Origin: a virus
Length of the DNA stretch: 22,624 bases
Virus record (IMG/VR): IMGVR_UViG_3300030116_003998
Location: 1 to 22,624 of that record
Direction: 5' to 3' (one strand)
Positions 1-5,587 of the stretch are shown here, in pieces. Positions within the stretch are counted from its first letter, which is position 1. Every line of letters starts with the position of its first letter. Below the pieces are notes generated by a model, which did not search any database, was not told the DNA's origin, and saw nothing but the letters and a program-made list of their open reading frames with translations. The translations under genes and the position numbers were made by a program.

Positions 1-1012
1 AATACAAATCTTCTGGATGTTGTCTTGAACCAATAATAACCATAGCTGTATGTTCTTCTTTTCTTGAACCTAAAGTTGTTGTCCACCATTGTTTTGTGTT
101 TTCTCTTGACTTAGGTTGCATTGTAGAACTATGGTCTTCAATGTCGTCTGCAATAATAATGTCACAGTCTCTAGATAGAATCTTACCACCCCTACCTATG
201 CCAATCATTGTAGGTGATTTAATACCAGGTATAGTTCTTGTTGCAACAGAAAATTGATTTTGTGACCATGATTTACCAGTTCTGTTTGCAGGTTTAAAAC
301 TACCACCTGGTCCACAGTATGCTTCTTTTAATTTATCATTGTTATCTAATGTATCCATAATTGATGACACAGAGTTTTTTGCAATGTCTTCATTACCACC
401 AACCCACATGATTCTAATATTTGGATTAGTGCATATAAGCCAAACTACAAAATGTATAAGTAATTCTGTTTTACCATGTCTAGGTGGAGATAAAATCATT
501 TGTTGTCCACCTGTTTCTATAGCTTTTATAATAGAATCTATCCATACTTTGTGGAAGTCTGCTGTTTCAAACAACTCACCTTTTTCTGTTTGGAAATACA
601 TATCTCTAAAATTTTGAAAATCTTTTTCTGCTTGTAATGTAGCTTCTGATTTTTTCCAATTTTTAGTTTGTGCAGCTTGTTCTATATCTTCTTGATATGC
701 ACCAAGTAATCTAGAAATATGTGCTGGAGTACAACCTAGTAATTCTGCTATTGCATTACGCTTCATTGTTCCGTTTATTAAATCTAATGCATAACCTTCT
801 TCTACAAACTTGTCATACAAAGCACCTCGTCTTGTTGTAGCTACTTTAGATTTATTTACTTTTTTTACTTCTGGTTTGTATTCTCTATTTTGTTTTGCAT
901 TTCTATGTACTCTTTTTTGTTCTCTCCATTTACAAGTATCAGAACAATATTTTCTTTTACCTTTAGGTAATGCATTGTCGCATTCTGGAGATACACAAAC
1001 TAAATTAGGCAT
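1..1012 (-). CDS. terL: terminase large subunit, 3' end outside window
   Basis: This is the ATPase/nuclease motor that packages phage DNA into the prohead. The frame opens at the ATG at 1012 and stays open for 337 codons to the window edge, so the nuclease domain is missing. Residues 175-183 (SPPRHGKTE) are the Walker A motif and residues 283-293 (CDIIIADDIED) are Walker B with the acidic pair. The first 110 residues are unusual: C6, C11, C23 and C27 form a likely zinc-binding knuckle, followed by a basic stretch, and residues 86-106 (NAIAELLGCTPAHISRLL) read as a helix-turn-helix. No separate small-terminase gene is obvious beside it, so the N-terminus may supply DNA recognition; that is inference. 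The start overlaps the end of the upstream 37-codon gene by 8 bases, implying translational coupling. Confidence 0.92.
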   Translation of the reverse strand, partial: MPNLVCVSPECDNALPKGKRKYCSDTCKWREQKRVHRNAKQNREYKPEVKKVNKSKVATTRRGALYDKFVEEGYALDLINGTMKRNAIAELLGCTPAHISRLLGAYQEDIEQAAQTKNWKKSEATLQAEKDFQNFRDMYFQTEKGELFETADFHKVWIDSIIKAIETGGQQMILSPPRHGKTELLIHFVVWLICTNPNIRIMWVGGNEDIAKNSVSSIMDTLDNNDKLKEAYCGPGGSFKPANRTGKSWSQNQFSVATRTIPGIKSPTMIGIGRGGKILSRDCDIIIADDIEDHSSTMQPKSRENTKQWWTTTLGSRKEEHTAMVIIGSRQHPEDLY

Positions 1013-1118
1013 TAATATCCATTTCTTTGATTCTTAAATCAGTTAACATCTTGTAAACTAATTCTTTATCTTTTTTAAAATCACTATTTTTAAATCTTAT
1101 CCAATATGATTTTTTCAT
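1005..1118 (-). CDS. 37-residue basic protein of unknown function
   Basis: The frame starts MKKSYWIRFKN and ends KEMDINA. Its ATG shares an ATGA overlap with the stop of the 70-residue gene upstream, and its end overlaps the terminase start by 8 bases. It exactly fills the space between two real genes and shares their spacing style, which is the main reason to accept it. It is rich in Lys, Asp and aromatic residues. I recognise no domain. It could be a terminase-associated factor, but nothing in the sequence shows that. Confidence 0.6.
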   Translation of the reverse strand: MKKSYWIRFKNSDFKKDKELVYKMLTDLRIKEMDINA

Positions 1119-1327
1119 TCTTCTTCTTGTTTTGCTCTTACTTCATTCATAGTTTGCATATTGAAGTTGTAATCTATAACAAATTGTTCTAACAATTTAT
1201 CTACTTTTGCAACATTATGTTGATTTAATTTAATACTTGATTGCTGTACTTCTTGTCCACCACAAGCGTTAGCTAATGCAATCGCCCATTTCTTGAGTGC
1301 TTTAGGCTCACTAAATAAATTAGCCAT
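1115..1327 (-). CDS. 70-residue hypothetical protein
   Basis: A helical, mixed-charge protein (starts MANLFSEPKALKKW, ends with three Glu). It shares one base with the upstream gene (TAATG) and four with the downstream one (ATGA). It is directly upstream of the terminase genes and about the size of a small packaging accessory protein. Unlike its neighbours it is not strongly basic. I see no diagnostic motif. A small-terminase role is possible from position alone. Confidence 0.7.
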   Translation of the reverse strand: MANLFSEPKALKKWAIALANACGGQEVQQSSIKLNQHNVAKVDKLLEQFVIDYNFNMQTMNEVRAKQEEE

Positions 1328-1458
1328 TAGCTTTTCTTTTTTCGTTTACCGCTTTGTCGTAATTTTTTAAAATCAGCACCAGTTATTTTGTCAAATGGTG
1401 GAGCAACTCGTGCAATTTTTTTCTGTGCTTCAGAATAGTTACCATTACTTTTTGGCAT
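1327..1458 (-). CDS. 43-residue basic protein
   Basis: The frame reads MPKSNGNYSEAQKKIARVAP and ends in a Lys/Arg-rich tail (GKRKKKS). It overlaps both neighbours by one base through TAATG junctions. It is one of a row of tiny, strongly positive proteins between 1327 and 2547. Such proteins could neutralise DNA or act as internal virion proteins, but no family is recognised. Confidence 0.65.
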   Translation of the reverse strand: MPKSNGNYSEAQKKIARVAPPFDKITGADFKKLRQSGKRKKKS

Positions 1459-1631
1459 TACTTACCTACTTTCTTTTGTGCATTTACATGTGCTTTACTA
1501 AAACTAGCTCCTCTTCTCATACTGTTGTACATATATTGCATATGTTTTTTTGTATGATGTTTGGAATGTTTTTTCATAGCCTTTTGTTGAGACTTAGTAA
1601 GTTTTGATATATCTACGCCTTTAACTTTCAT
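1458..1631 (-). CDS. 57-residue His/Lys-rich basic protein
   Basis: The frame reads MKVKGVDISKLTKSQQKAMK, followed by a His/Lys cluster (KHSKHHTKKH) and a Met/Tyr/Arg segment. It overlaps upstream by ATGA and downstream by TAATG. The His-rich stretch could bind metal or nucleic acid. It has no recognised domain and belongs to the tiny basic gene cassette upstream of the terminase. Confidence 0.68.
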   Translation of the reverse strand: MKVKGVDISKLTKSQQKAMKKHSKHHTKKHMQYMYNSMRRGASFSKAHVNAQKKVGK

Positions 1632-1750
1632 TTTTTAATTTTCTTTATCTTTCCGTTTTTTGTTCTAGCAAACTTATGTGTCTTAGTTTCTCTAATGAGC
1701 GTACCATAATACCTTTTACCCTTCCACATCCAACTTACAGTTTTAGCCAT
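1628..1750 (-). CDS. 40-residue basic protein
   Basis: The frame reads MAKTVSWMWKGKRYYGTLIR and ends KNGKIKKIKK. The beta-like pattern of Trp/Tyr/Val with basic residues could form a small sheet, but there is no known family. It overlaps the next gene by ATGA and shares one base with the gene upstream. It is accepted because it tiles the interval exactly between two other coupled genes. Confidence 0.65.
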   Translation of the reverse strand: MAKTVSWMWKGKRYYGTLIRETKTHKFARTKNGKIKKIKK

Positions 1751-1932
1751 TATCTTTTTTTCTTTCTTGTTGCTCTTGATTTCTGTACAGCTTTCAAATC
1801 TATGTATCTACCTTCTTTATATGCTTTAGCTGTTCTTTTTATTTCAGCAGCAACTTTTGATTTAGGATTTTTTTTATTCTTAAGGTACTTAGCAGGAACA
1901 CCTTTTTCGTATTTATTTTTTCTTTTTGGCAC
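1750..1932 (-). CDS. 60-residue Lys/Arg-rich protein, GTG start
   Basis: The start is GTG at 1932, preceded by AAAGG at a spacing of 8 bases. The reading frame begins PKRKNKYEKGVPAKYLKNKK after Met. More than a third of residues are basic. It overlaps the end of the upstream 88-residue gene by 20 bases, longer than other overlaps here, but no better start is available. It is probably a nucleic-acid-binding or virion-associated protein, by charge only. Confidence 0.68.
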   Translation of the reverse strand: MPKRKNKYEKGVPAKYLKNKKNPKSKVAAEIKRTAKAYKEGRYIDLKAVQKSRATRKKKR

Positions 1933-2179
1933 TAGATTTACCTTTTTTCTTTATGTCATTATCTTGAGAATGACCACCCCTAATAAAACTATTAACTCTC
2001 CCCATAGCCCAAGCAGCCATGGAAGCTGACTTACTACCTGATGATAAATATGCTCCTTGTCCTCTTCTGTATACTTGTGCAAGCTGTCCATAAGTATATT
2101 TAGAGTTTGCAGCTTTCTTTTGCAAAGTTGCTTTTGTCTTTGCGTTTATTGGTTTTCTTGCTGGTTTCTTTTTTGCCAT
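1913..2179 (-). CDS. 88-residue basic virion-type protein
   Basis: It has a Lys-rich N-terminus (MAKKKPARKP), a middle segment YTYGQLAQVYRRGQGAYLSS and a conserved-looking block MAAWAMGRVNSFIRGG, then a Lys-rich tail. The AWAMGRVNSFI...GG block is a pattern I associate with small phage-encoded proteins of unknown function found next to packaging and structural genes; I cannot confirm a family name. The ribosome binding site AGAGGAG lies 7 bases before ATG and is among the best in this operon, so this gene probably has strong independent initiation. Confidence 0.75.
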   Translation of the reverse strand: MAKKKPARKPINAKTKATLQKKAANSKYTYGQLAQVYRRGQGAYLSSGSKSASMAAWAMGRVNSFIRGGHSQDNDIKKKGKSSAKKKK

Positions 2180-2191
2180 AATATATCTCCT

Positions 2192-2482
2192 CTACCATTT
2201 TGTCTTGTTTGCCCAATAGGCAGCAGACATCTTTCCTTTTTTAATATTCTTAGCATGACGTGCCTTAAAAGATTTTCTTCTAGCTTTATCTTTAGCTGAC
2301 TTAGGGTTTTTACCTGCACCTGAGACACCTTGTTGTCCAAACCTAATTAGCTTTAAAGTATGTCCTTCTTGAGCTAAAACAACATGCGACTTCTTAGGAT
2401 GTTTTGGTGTGCGTTTCGGTTTGTTAACACCTGATAGTCCATGCTTCTTTAATAGATTCTTCTTACGCGTCTCGTGTGCCAT
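2192..2482 (-). CDS. 96-residue conserved basic phage protein
   Basis: The protein has the pattern KLIRFGQQGVSGAGK followed by ARRKSFKARHAKNIKKGKM and SAAYWANKTKW. This arrangement recurs in small phage proteins of unknown function (I believe an assigned DUF, possibly DUF6321, but cannot verify it). It is basic throughout. Its start shares one base with the 21-codon gene upstream (TAATG). A structural or DNA-binding role is likely from charge and from its position upstream of the terminase. Confidence 0.8.
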   Translation of the reverse strand: MAHETRKKNLLKKHGLSGVNKPKRTPKHPKKSHVVLAQEGHTLKLIRFGQQGVSGAGKNPKSAKDKARRKSFKARHAKNIKKGKMSAAYWANKTKW

Positions 2483-2547
2483 TACATTCTTTTTTTCTTT
2501 TTTTTGCCCTTTTTCTTTTTAGGCTTGCTATACATTTTACCGTACAT
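2482..2547 (-). CDS. 21-residue polylysine mini-protein
   Basis: A 21-codon frame beginning MYGKMYSKPKKKKG; 12 of 21 residues are Lys or Arg. The start has a strong ribosome binding site (AAGGAGATAAC just before ATG), and the stop overlaps the next start as TAATG. The strong site and exact tiling argue that it is translated. It may be a DNA-condensing or virion peptide; alternatively its translation mainly serves coupling. Confidence 0.6.
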   Translation of the reverse strand: MYGKMYSKPKKKKGKKKKKRM

Positions 2548-2548
2548 G

Positions 2549-2668
2549 TTATCTCCTTATAATAATTGCATTATATCTTATGCAACCAAGATTAACACAT
2601 TTCTTGTGCTTCTTAGTTATCTCAAGTGGTTTGTTGCAACTTTTGCAAATTGCAATTAACTTACCCAT
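2549..2668 (-). CDS. 39-residue zinc-ribbon mini-protein
   Basis: The frame contains CKSCNKPLEI and, after a Lys/His stretch, CVNLGC. Two Cys pairs separated by about 14 residues fit a compact zinc ribbon. The stop lies inside the ribosome binding site of the 21-codon gene, so translation is probably coupled. The start has only a weak upstream purine match. The role is unknown; such ribbons usually bind nucleic acid or protein. Confidence 0.62.
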   Translation of the reverse strand: MGKLIAICKSCNKPLEITKKHKKCVNLGCIRYNAIIIRR

Positions 2669-2677
2669 TTGCTTATA

Positions 2678-3157
2678 TTAATATTTTTTATTTAAGATTT
2701 CTTGTAATAAATTTTCTGATATCGTATGCGTACGTACCAGCCCTGTTGCGAGCAACTCGCTCTTATCGAGCTTTATTGTGTGTGAAAAAAAATTTTTTAT
2801 TTCTATTACCTGTTTCATTAGGTAAGGATTTAGCTCTGAAGGATTCCAGTAAAGAAGCTCTGCGGTTGGGTAAATCCAGTAGAAAAAGTAATCTGGGAAT
2901 GTTTGCATGGCTTCGCCTATTTCTAGTTGGTCGTTTTCTTTATATAGTTCTAGAGAAACTAGGTCTGTTTTTATTATTTCTTTATCTGTTTTTACTTTAA
3001 GAAACCTAGATTCTAATTCATTAGATACTATAAAAAAATCAGCACCCTTTTCTTTTTCTTCTTTACCAGCAGGACGCACGACATACACGATGTTGCCATC
3101 TGTGTCAACTATAGTCTCATACCACTTCCTAACAAGTTGTCTACCTAGTTCTTGCAT
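2678..3157 (-). CDS. 159-residue protein of unknown function, first leftward gene
   Basis: A soluble, mixed-charge protein beginning MQELGRQLVRKWYETIVDTD, with an Asp/Gly turn and a Tyr/Trp-rich middle (FPDYFFYWIYP). No catalytic motif is seen. It is the first gene of the leftward unit and borders the divergent control region. There is no ribosome binding site before its ATG; instead TATGAT lies exactly 6 bases upstream, so transcription could start on the ATG itself. Its codons include the motif TATGCGTA that recurs in the intergenic regions. Confidence 0.75.
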   Translation of the reverse strand: MQELGRQLVRKWYETIVDTDGNIVYVVRPAGKEEKEKGADFFIVSNELESRFLKVKTDKEIIKTDLVSLELYKENDQLEIGEAMQTFPDYFFYWIYPTAELLYWNPSELNPYLMKQVIEIKNFFSHTIKLDKSELLATGLVRTHTISENLLQEILNKKY

Positions 3158-3163
3158 ATAGAT

Positions 3164-3169
3164 ATCATA
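3164..3169 (-). promoter_or_regulatory. -10 element giving a possible leaderless mRNA (leftward)
   Basis: Read on the minus strand, TATGAT is followed by 6 bases and then the ATG at 3157, placing +1 at or next to the A of ATG. There is no good -35 at standard spacing; TTGTAA sits 14 bases upstream. The same TATGAT-N6-ATG arrangement appears at 10867. Confidence 0.5.
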
Positions 3170-3198
3170 CTGTTATAGTAAAGTTACAAATATTTTTT

Positions 3199-3309
3199 AA
3201 TAAGGTATTTACAGGTAAAGGAGCTATCGGACGGCTAAAAGCTAGCTACTTATCAAGGATAAGGACTGGGATTACCACAAGGCTAGTACCCAAGGAATAA
3301 GGTTATTAA
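3199..3309. other. three hairpins flanked by a direct repeat
   Basis: AATAAGGTATTTA at 3199 and AATAAGGTTATTA at 3297 flank three successive potential hairpins: AGCTA/TAGCT (3222-3247), CTTATC-AAG-GATAAG (3249-3263) and TGGG...CCCA with inner pairs (3267-3292). AAGG recurs four times inside. It may be an untranslated RNA, a regulatory site or iteron-like repeats; the strand cannot be decided. Confidence 0.35.
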
Positions 3310-3351
3310 ATTTTTAAAAAAATTACACGCATATGTCCGCTCACGCACAAA

Positions 3352-3494
3352 ACGACAAACACTACACATTTAAAAGAAAGTTTTAAACGCTTGTGTTTAG
3401 TCCTCTTTACTGTTAAAGTAGGACATAGTGTACGGTGGTGTAGTTCTCAACTATACCTTCCTTGTCGTGTAATATACCTGCTACACCACAGTAC
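3352..3494. ncRNA. possible structured RNA in the divergent region
   Basis: Several long complementary arms occur close together: AAACAC/GTGTTT (3357-3362 with 3393-3398) enclosing TTTAAAA-GAAAG-TTTTAAA (3369-3387); GTCCTCTTTA with TAAAG-T-AGGAC (3400-3424, loop CTGT); and a 14-base arm at 3430-3443 matching 3481-3494 at 13 positions. GTCGT at 3464-3468 could pair with ACGAC at 3352-3356, forming a pseudoknot. The non-coding context fits an RNA, but there are no G.U pairs to show which strand is transcribed. Confidence 0.4.
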
Positions 3495-3798
3495 CTAATT
3501 AGACAAGTTACCACATAATTTTTCTCTACTTACGTACTATATATAGGGGGTAGCTGGGTTAAATCCCCCCTCGCATACACATGCGTAGGCATAATGCGTA
3601 CTCGTATAATAGGAAATCTAAATCTAAACTTTACATCTAGATTTGTGCTCGTATGCGTATGTATGCCCCTATGTGTCCCATGTTGAATTAAAATTAGTTC
3701 CTATGCATTGAAACGATTTATAGTTCGCATAAGCCCTATGCGTAAGGAAAACAAAACAGTAAAAAATAACTAATGTTCGGCTCGTGTTCTTTTGGTGC

Positions 3799-3827
3799 TT
3801 GACAAGATTTGAAACTTGTACTAGCTT
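3799..3827 (+). promoter_or_regulatory. promoter for the 3881 gene
   Basis: A perfect -35 TTGACA (3799-3804), a 17-base spacer and a weaker -10 TAGCTT (3822-3827). It lies 54 bases before the ATG and just before an inverted repeat. The perfect -35 suggests recognition by the host's primary sigma factor. Confidence 0.5.
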
Positions 3828-3838
3828 TAATTTCAGTA

Positions 3839-3857
3839 GATTCGAAAAAGTCGAATC
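3839..3857 (+). promoter_or_regulatory. 7-bp hairpin or operator in the leader of the 3881 gene
   Basis: GATTCGA-AAAAG-TCGAATC is a perfect 7-bp inverted repeat with a 5-base loop, between the predicted promoter and the ribosome binding site. It could be an operator for a dimeric repressor or a stabilising leader hairpin. Confidence 0.5.
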
Positions 3858-3880
3858 GTTAAAGTAAAGGCAGGTAAAAA

Positions 3881-4279
3881 ATGGGGGTACAAGAATCCTT
3901 ATTTCAACCATATAAAAGCAAATTCGGGAAATACACAGTCGTCAAGACTCGTGGGGATATTTCCCTAAAATACGATAAGGATAGCGAAGGAAAAACTCGC
4001 TATATCATCTGCGATTTAGTAGATGGAAACTATAAGCCATTAGGGGTTTTGAAACAGTATGAAGCTGTAATTCAATTCAAGGCTCTTATGGAAATTAGCC
4101 CTAGTCCCTTAAATCGTAAGGCTCTAAAGCCATTAAAAAATGGCTCTATGAGTAGCGAATTTATGGGGCTTATAGGCTCTAATCGTATAGCTCAAGAATT
4201 TGAGGGCAAAGTTCCTACAATTCAACAGGCTAAGGCTTTTATGAATAGTAAATTTAAGGGTAGCCCTTTAGATTACTAA
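3881..4279 (+). CDS. 132-residue protein of unknown function, single-gene unit
   Basis: The gene has its own promoter, a leader hairpin and a strong terminator at 4299, so it is transcribed separately from the operons on either side. The protein is soluble and Lys-rich, beginning MGVQESLFQPYKSKFGKYTV, with a possible beta-rich first half and a helical, basic second half (PSPLNRKALKPLKNGSMSSE). I recognise no domain. Codon use includes TCC, CCC and GGG more often than the neighbouring genes, possibly a sign of separate origin. By position it could be an immediate-early regulator or an anti-host protein; this is inference. Confidence 0.8.
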   Translation: MGVQESLFQPYKSKFGKYTVVKTRGDISLKYDKDSEGKTRYIICDLVDGNYKPLGVLKQYEAVIQFKALMEISPSPLNRKALKPLKNGSMSSEFMGLIGSNRIAQEFEGKVPTIQQAKAFMNSKFKGSPLDY

Positions 4280-4298
4280 ATCTAGCCTAAACAAAAAG

Positions 4299-4326
4299 CC
4301 CCCCTATGCGTAGGGGGGTTTTTTTT
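4299..4326 (+). terminator. rho-independent terminator after the 3881 gene
   Basis: An 8-bp stem CCCCCCTA/TAGGGGGG with loop TGCG, followed by eight T. The stem-loop centre is the TATGCGTA motif found throughout the flanking non-coding DNA. Confidence 0.9.
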
Positions 4327-4999
4327 ATGCTCTCCCCCTATGCATTATGCATAATCAACCTAATCAAAAAAGCTATACCTAGATACAAAACATTAGCTCA
4401 CGATAGCCCTAACTCGCTTGAGGTTTGATTTTAAGAGGGGTTTAGTTCGATTGTGGGGAATTGTAGCCCAAAAGCAAAAACTAGGTCTTAAATCGGCTCT
4501 ATCGTTCTCACAGAGCAAAAGCCTAATTTTATTGGGTTTTTCCCTATATAAGAATTATACCACATATCCCTATATATATGAAATAAAATAAAAATTTTTT
4601 TTTCGCATAGGGGGGCGTATACATACGAAAAATATGCATACATAAGTGAACGATTATCAGCTCTGGTAAATCTATGCATACGAATATGATTATGCATAAG
4701 TATTACGCATAATGTTTATATATAGTAATGTGAACGCCTCTCAGTCCTGTAAAAAAATACATAGGAAATAAATTGCTAGTAGGCATAGTCTATATAGAAA
4801 AAAACTTTTGAATTTTTTTTGAGTCTATATATTTAAATACGAAATTATGAACGCATAGTGGTTACCGCATAGGGGTTGTCAAGTCTCACTAGTATACAGG
4901 GTCTTATGAATAGCAAGAGATGTTAGCTTGAGTTCAAGCAAAATTGCAAGTCAATATATACATTATGTATTTATTGCGTACATACAAAGGGGAATCATT
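4327..4999. other. gene-poor region, 673 bases
   Basis: No convincing gene is present. The stretch holds many TATGC(A/G)TA motifs, a G/U-paired hairpin with a T tail (4521-4541) that could be a weak terminator, an A/T-only tract around 4575-4602, a direct repeat AGTCTATATA (4787 and 4822) and a GCTTGA-GT-TCAAGC inverted repeat (4926-4939). The low-melting tract with repeats is compatible with a replication origin or a regulatory array, but neither is demonstrated. Confidence 0.5.
4926..4939. promoter_or_regulatory. inverted repeat, operator candidate
   Basis: GCTTGA-GT-TCAAGC has perfect 6-base arms and a 2-base centre. The centre is too small for a good RNA hairpin loop, so a dimeric DNA-binding protein site is more likely. 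It lies about 75 bases before the first rightward reading frame. Confidence 0.35.
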
Positions 5000-5125
5000 A
5001 TGATAAGAAAAATAAAAATAATGTGGTACTTCTCGTGGCTTGATGTAAAGATAATTAGAATTAAATATCTTGTACTCACGCTACTTGATGTAATTAGGAA
5101 TTATTATGTTTATACAAGGACATAA
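5000..5125 (+). CDS. possible 41-residue basic peptide
   Basis: ATG at 5000 is preceded by AAAGGGG at suitable spacing. The frame reads MIRKIKIMWYFSWLDVKIIR and continues with a hydrophobic basic segment, overlapping the next start by 20 bases. The DNA contains an imperfect duplication (CTTGATGTAA... near 5039 and 5084), so the peptide repeats a LDVI-type motif. It may be a leader peptide that couples to the next gene or may not be translated at all. Confidence 0.35.
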   Translation: MIRKIKIMWYFSWLDVKIIRIKYLVLTLLDVIRNYYVYTRT

Positions 5126-5561
5126 TACTGACAAGGCAAGTTACTTGCCGAAGGGTACTTACAAAGAAGGCTCTACCATAGACAGTATGCGTGAGCCTAC
5201 TGTAAGACCTGACATACCACTTCCCTCTGGTGCATGTATTTACTGTCGTAAGAATACATCATCACAACGAGCTTGTTACTCGTGTAGGGAAGTTGACTTC
5301 AAAGTAAACAGCAAAGAACATGCTGAATACCTAGCTAGTATTCACGATGTTATAGATACTAAACAGAAGTCCATTGATGAGGGACACTATGAGGGTATTA
5401 CTAACGCTGATTACGAGGAGAAACTAGCTTTGCTAGGCGACACTAAGTACGACCATGATATAGCAGAAGGTTGTTGCCCTAGCCATAGCGATTTATTCAA
5501 GCCATACTGCAAAGGTTGTGGGTTACAACTACCTATGACTATGGTATGCGACTACTGTTAG
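5106..5561 (+). CDS. 151-residue multi-zinc-knuckle protein
   Basis: The start has AGGA 7 bases upstream. Cys pairs occur in an early CIYCRKN...CYSC module, in a CCPSH segment and in a C-terminal CKGCG...CDYC module, a layout typical of small zinc-ribbon proteins binding nucleic acid or protein. The central part is acidic and helical. I do not recognise the family. It is immediately upstream of the large structured RNA, so an RNA-related role is worth considering, but that is inference. The last codons and the following bases form ACTACT-GTT-AGTAGT followed by five T, which could be a weak terminator. Confidence 0.8.
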   Translation: MFIQGHNTDKASYLPKGTYKEGSTIDSMREPTVRPDIPLPSGACIYCRKNTSSQRACYSCREVDFKVNSKEHAEYLASIHDVIDTKQKSIDEGHYEGITNADYEEKLALLGDTKYDHDIAEGCCPSHSDLFKPYCKGCGLQLPMTMVCDYC

Positions 5562-5587
5562 TAGTTTTTATATAAGAACTAATGAGT

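Larger units (their letters stand above)
3158..3880. promoter_or_regulatory. divergent control region without genes
   Basis: This 723-base stretch separates the leftward and rightward units and holds no convincing reading frame. It contains promoters at each end, a hairpin cluster (3199-3309), a second set of long stems (3352-3494), a C/G-run hairpin at 3546-3570, a 7-bp hairpin of AAATCTA with TAGATTT (3620-3644) and numerous TATGC(A/G)TA motifs. It is the natural place for the phage's main transcription control and possibly a replication origin, but origin function is not shown. Confidence 0.6.
3572..4875. repeat. dispersed TATGC(A/G)TA motif cluster
   Basis: Copies or close variants lie at 3572, 3581, 3594, 3652, 3702, 3726, 3737, 4305, 4339, 4346, 4604, 4633, 4673, 4691, 4704, 4851 and 4865, in both orientations, with TTATGCATAA palindromes at 4345 and 4690. 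They avoid the 3881-4279 gene and surround it. Two more overlapping copies lie at 10800-10813, just before another promoter. They could be binding sites of a phage or host protein. Confidence 0.6.

Noticed and set aside
3546-3570. GGGTTAAATCCC block resembling a tRNA T-arm
   Set aside because: No acceptor, D or anticodon arm could be assembled around it; it is better explained as a G-run/C-run hairpin. No tRNA gene is seen in the window.
4488-4697. 69-codon minus-strand frame
   Set aside because: It lies in motif-rich non-coding DNA, has no ribosome binding site and an odd composition driven by TATGCATA repeats.
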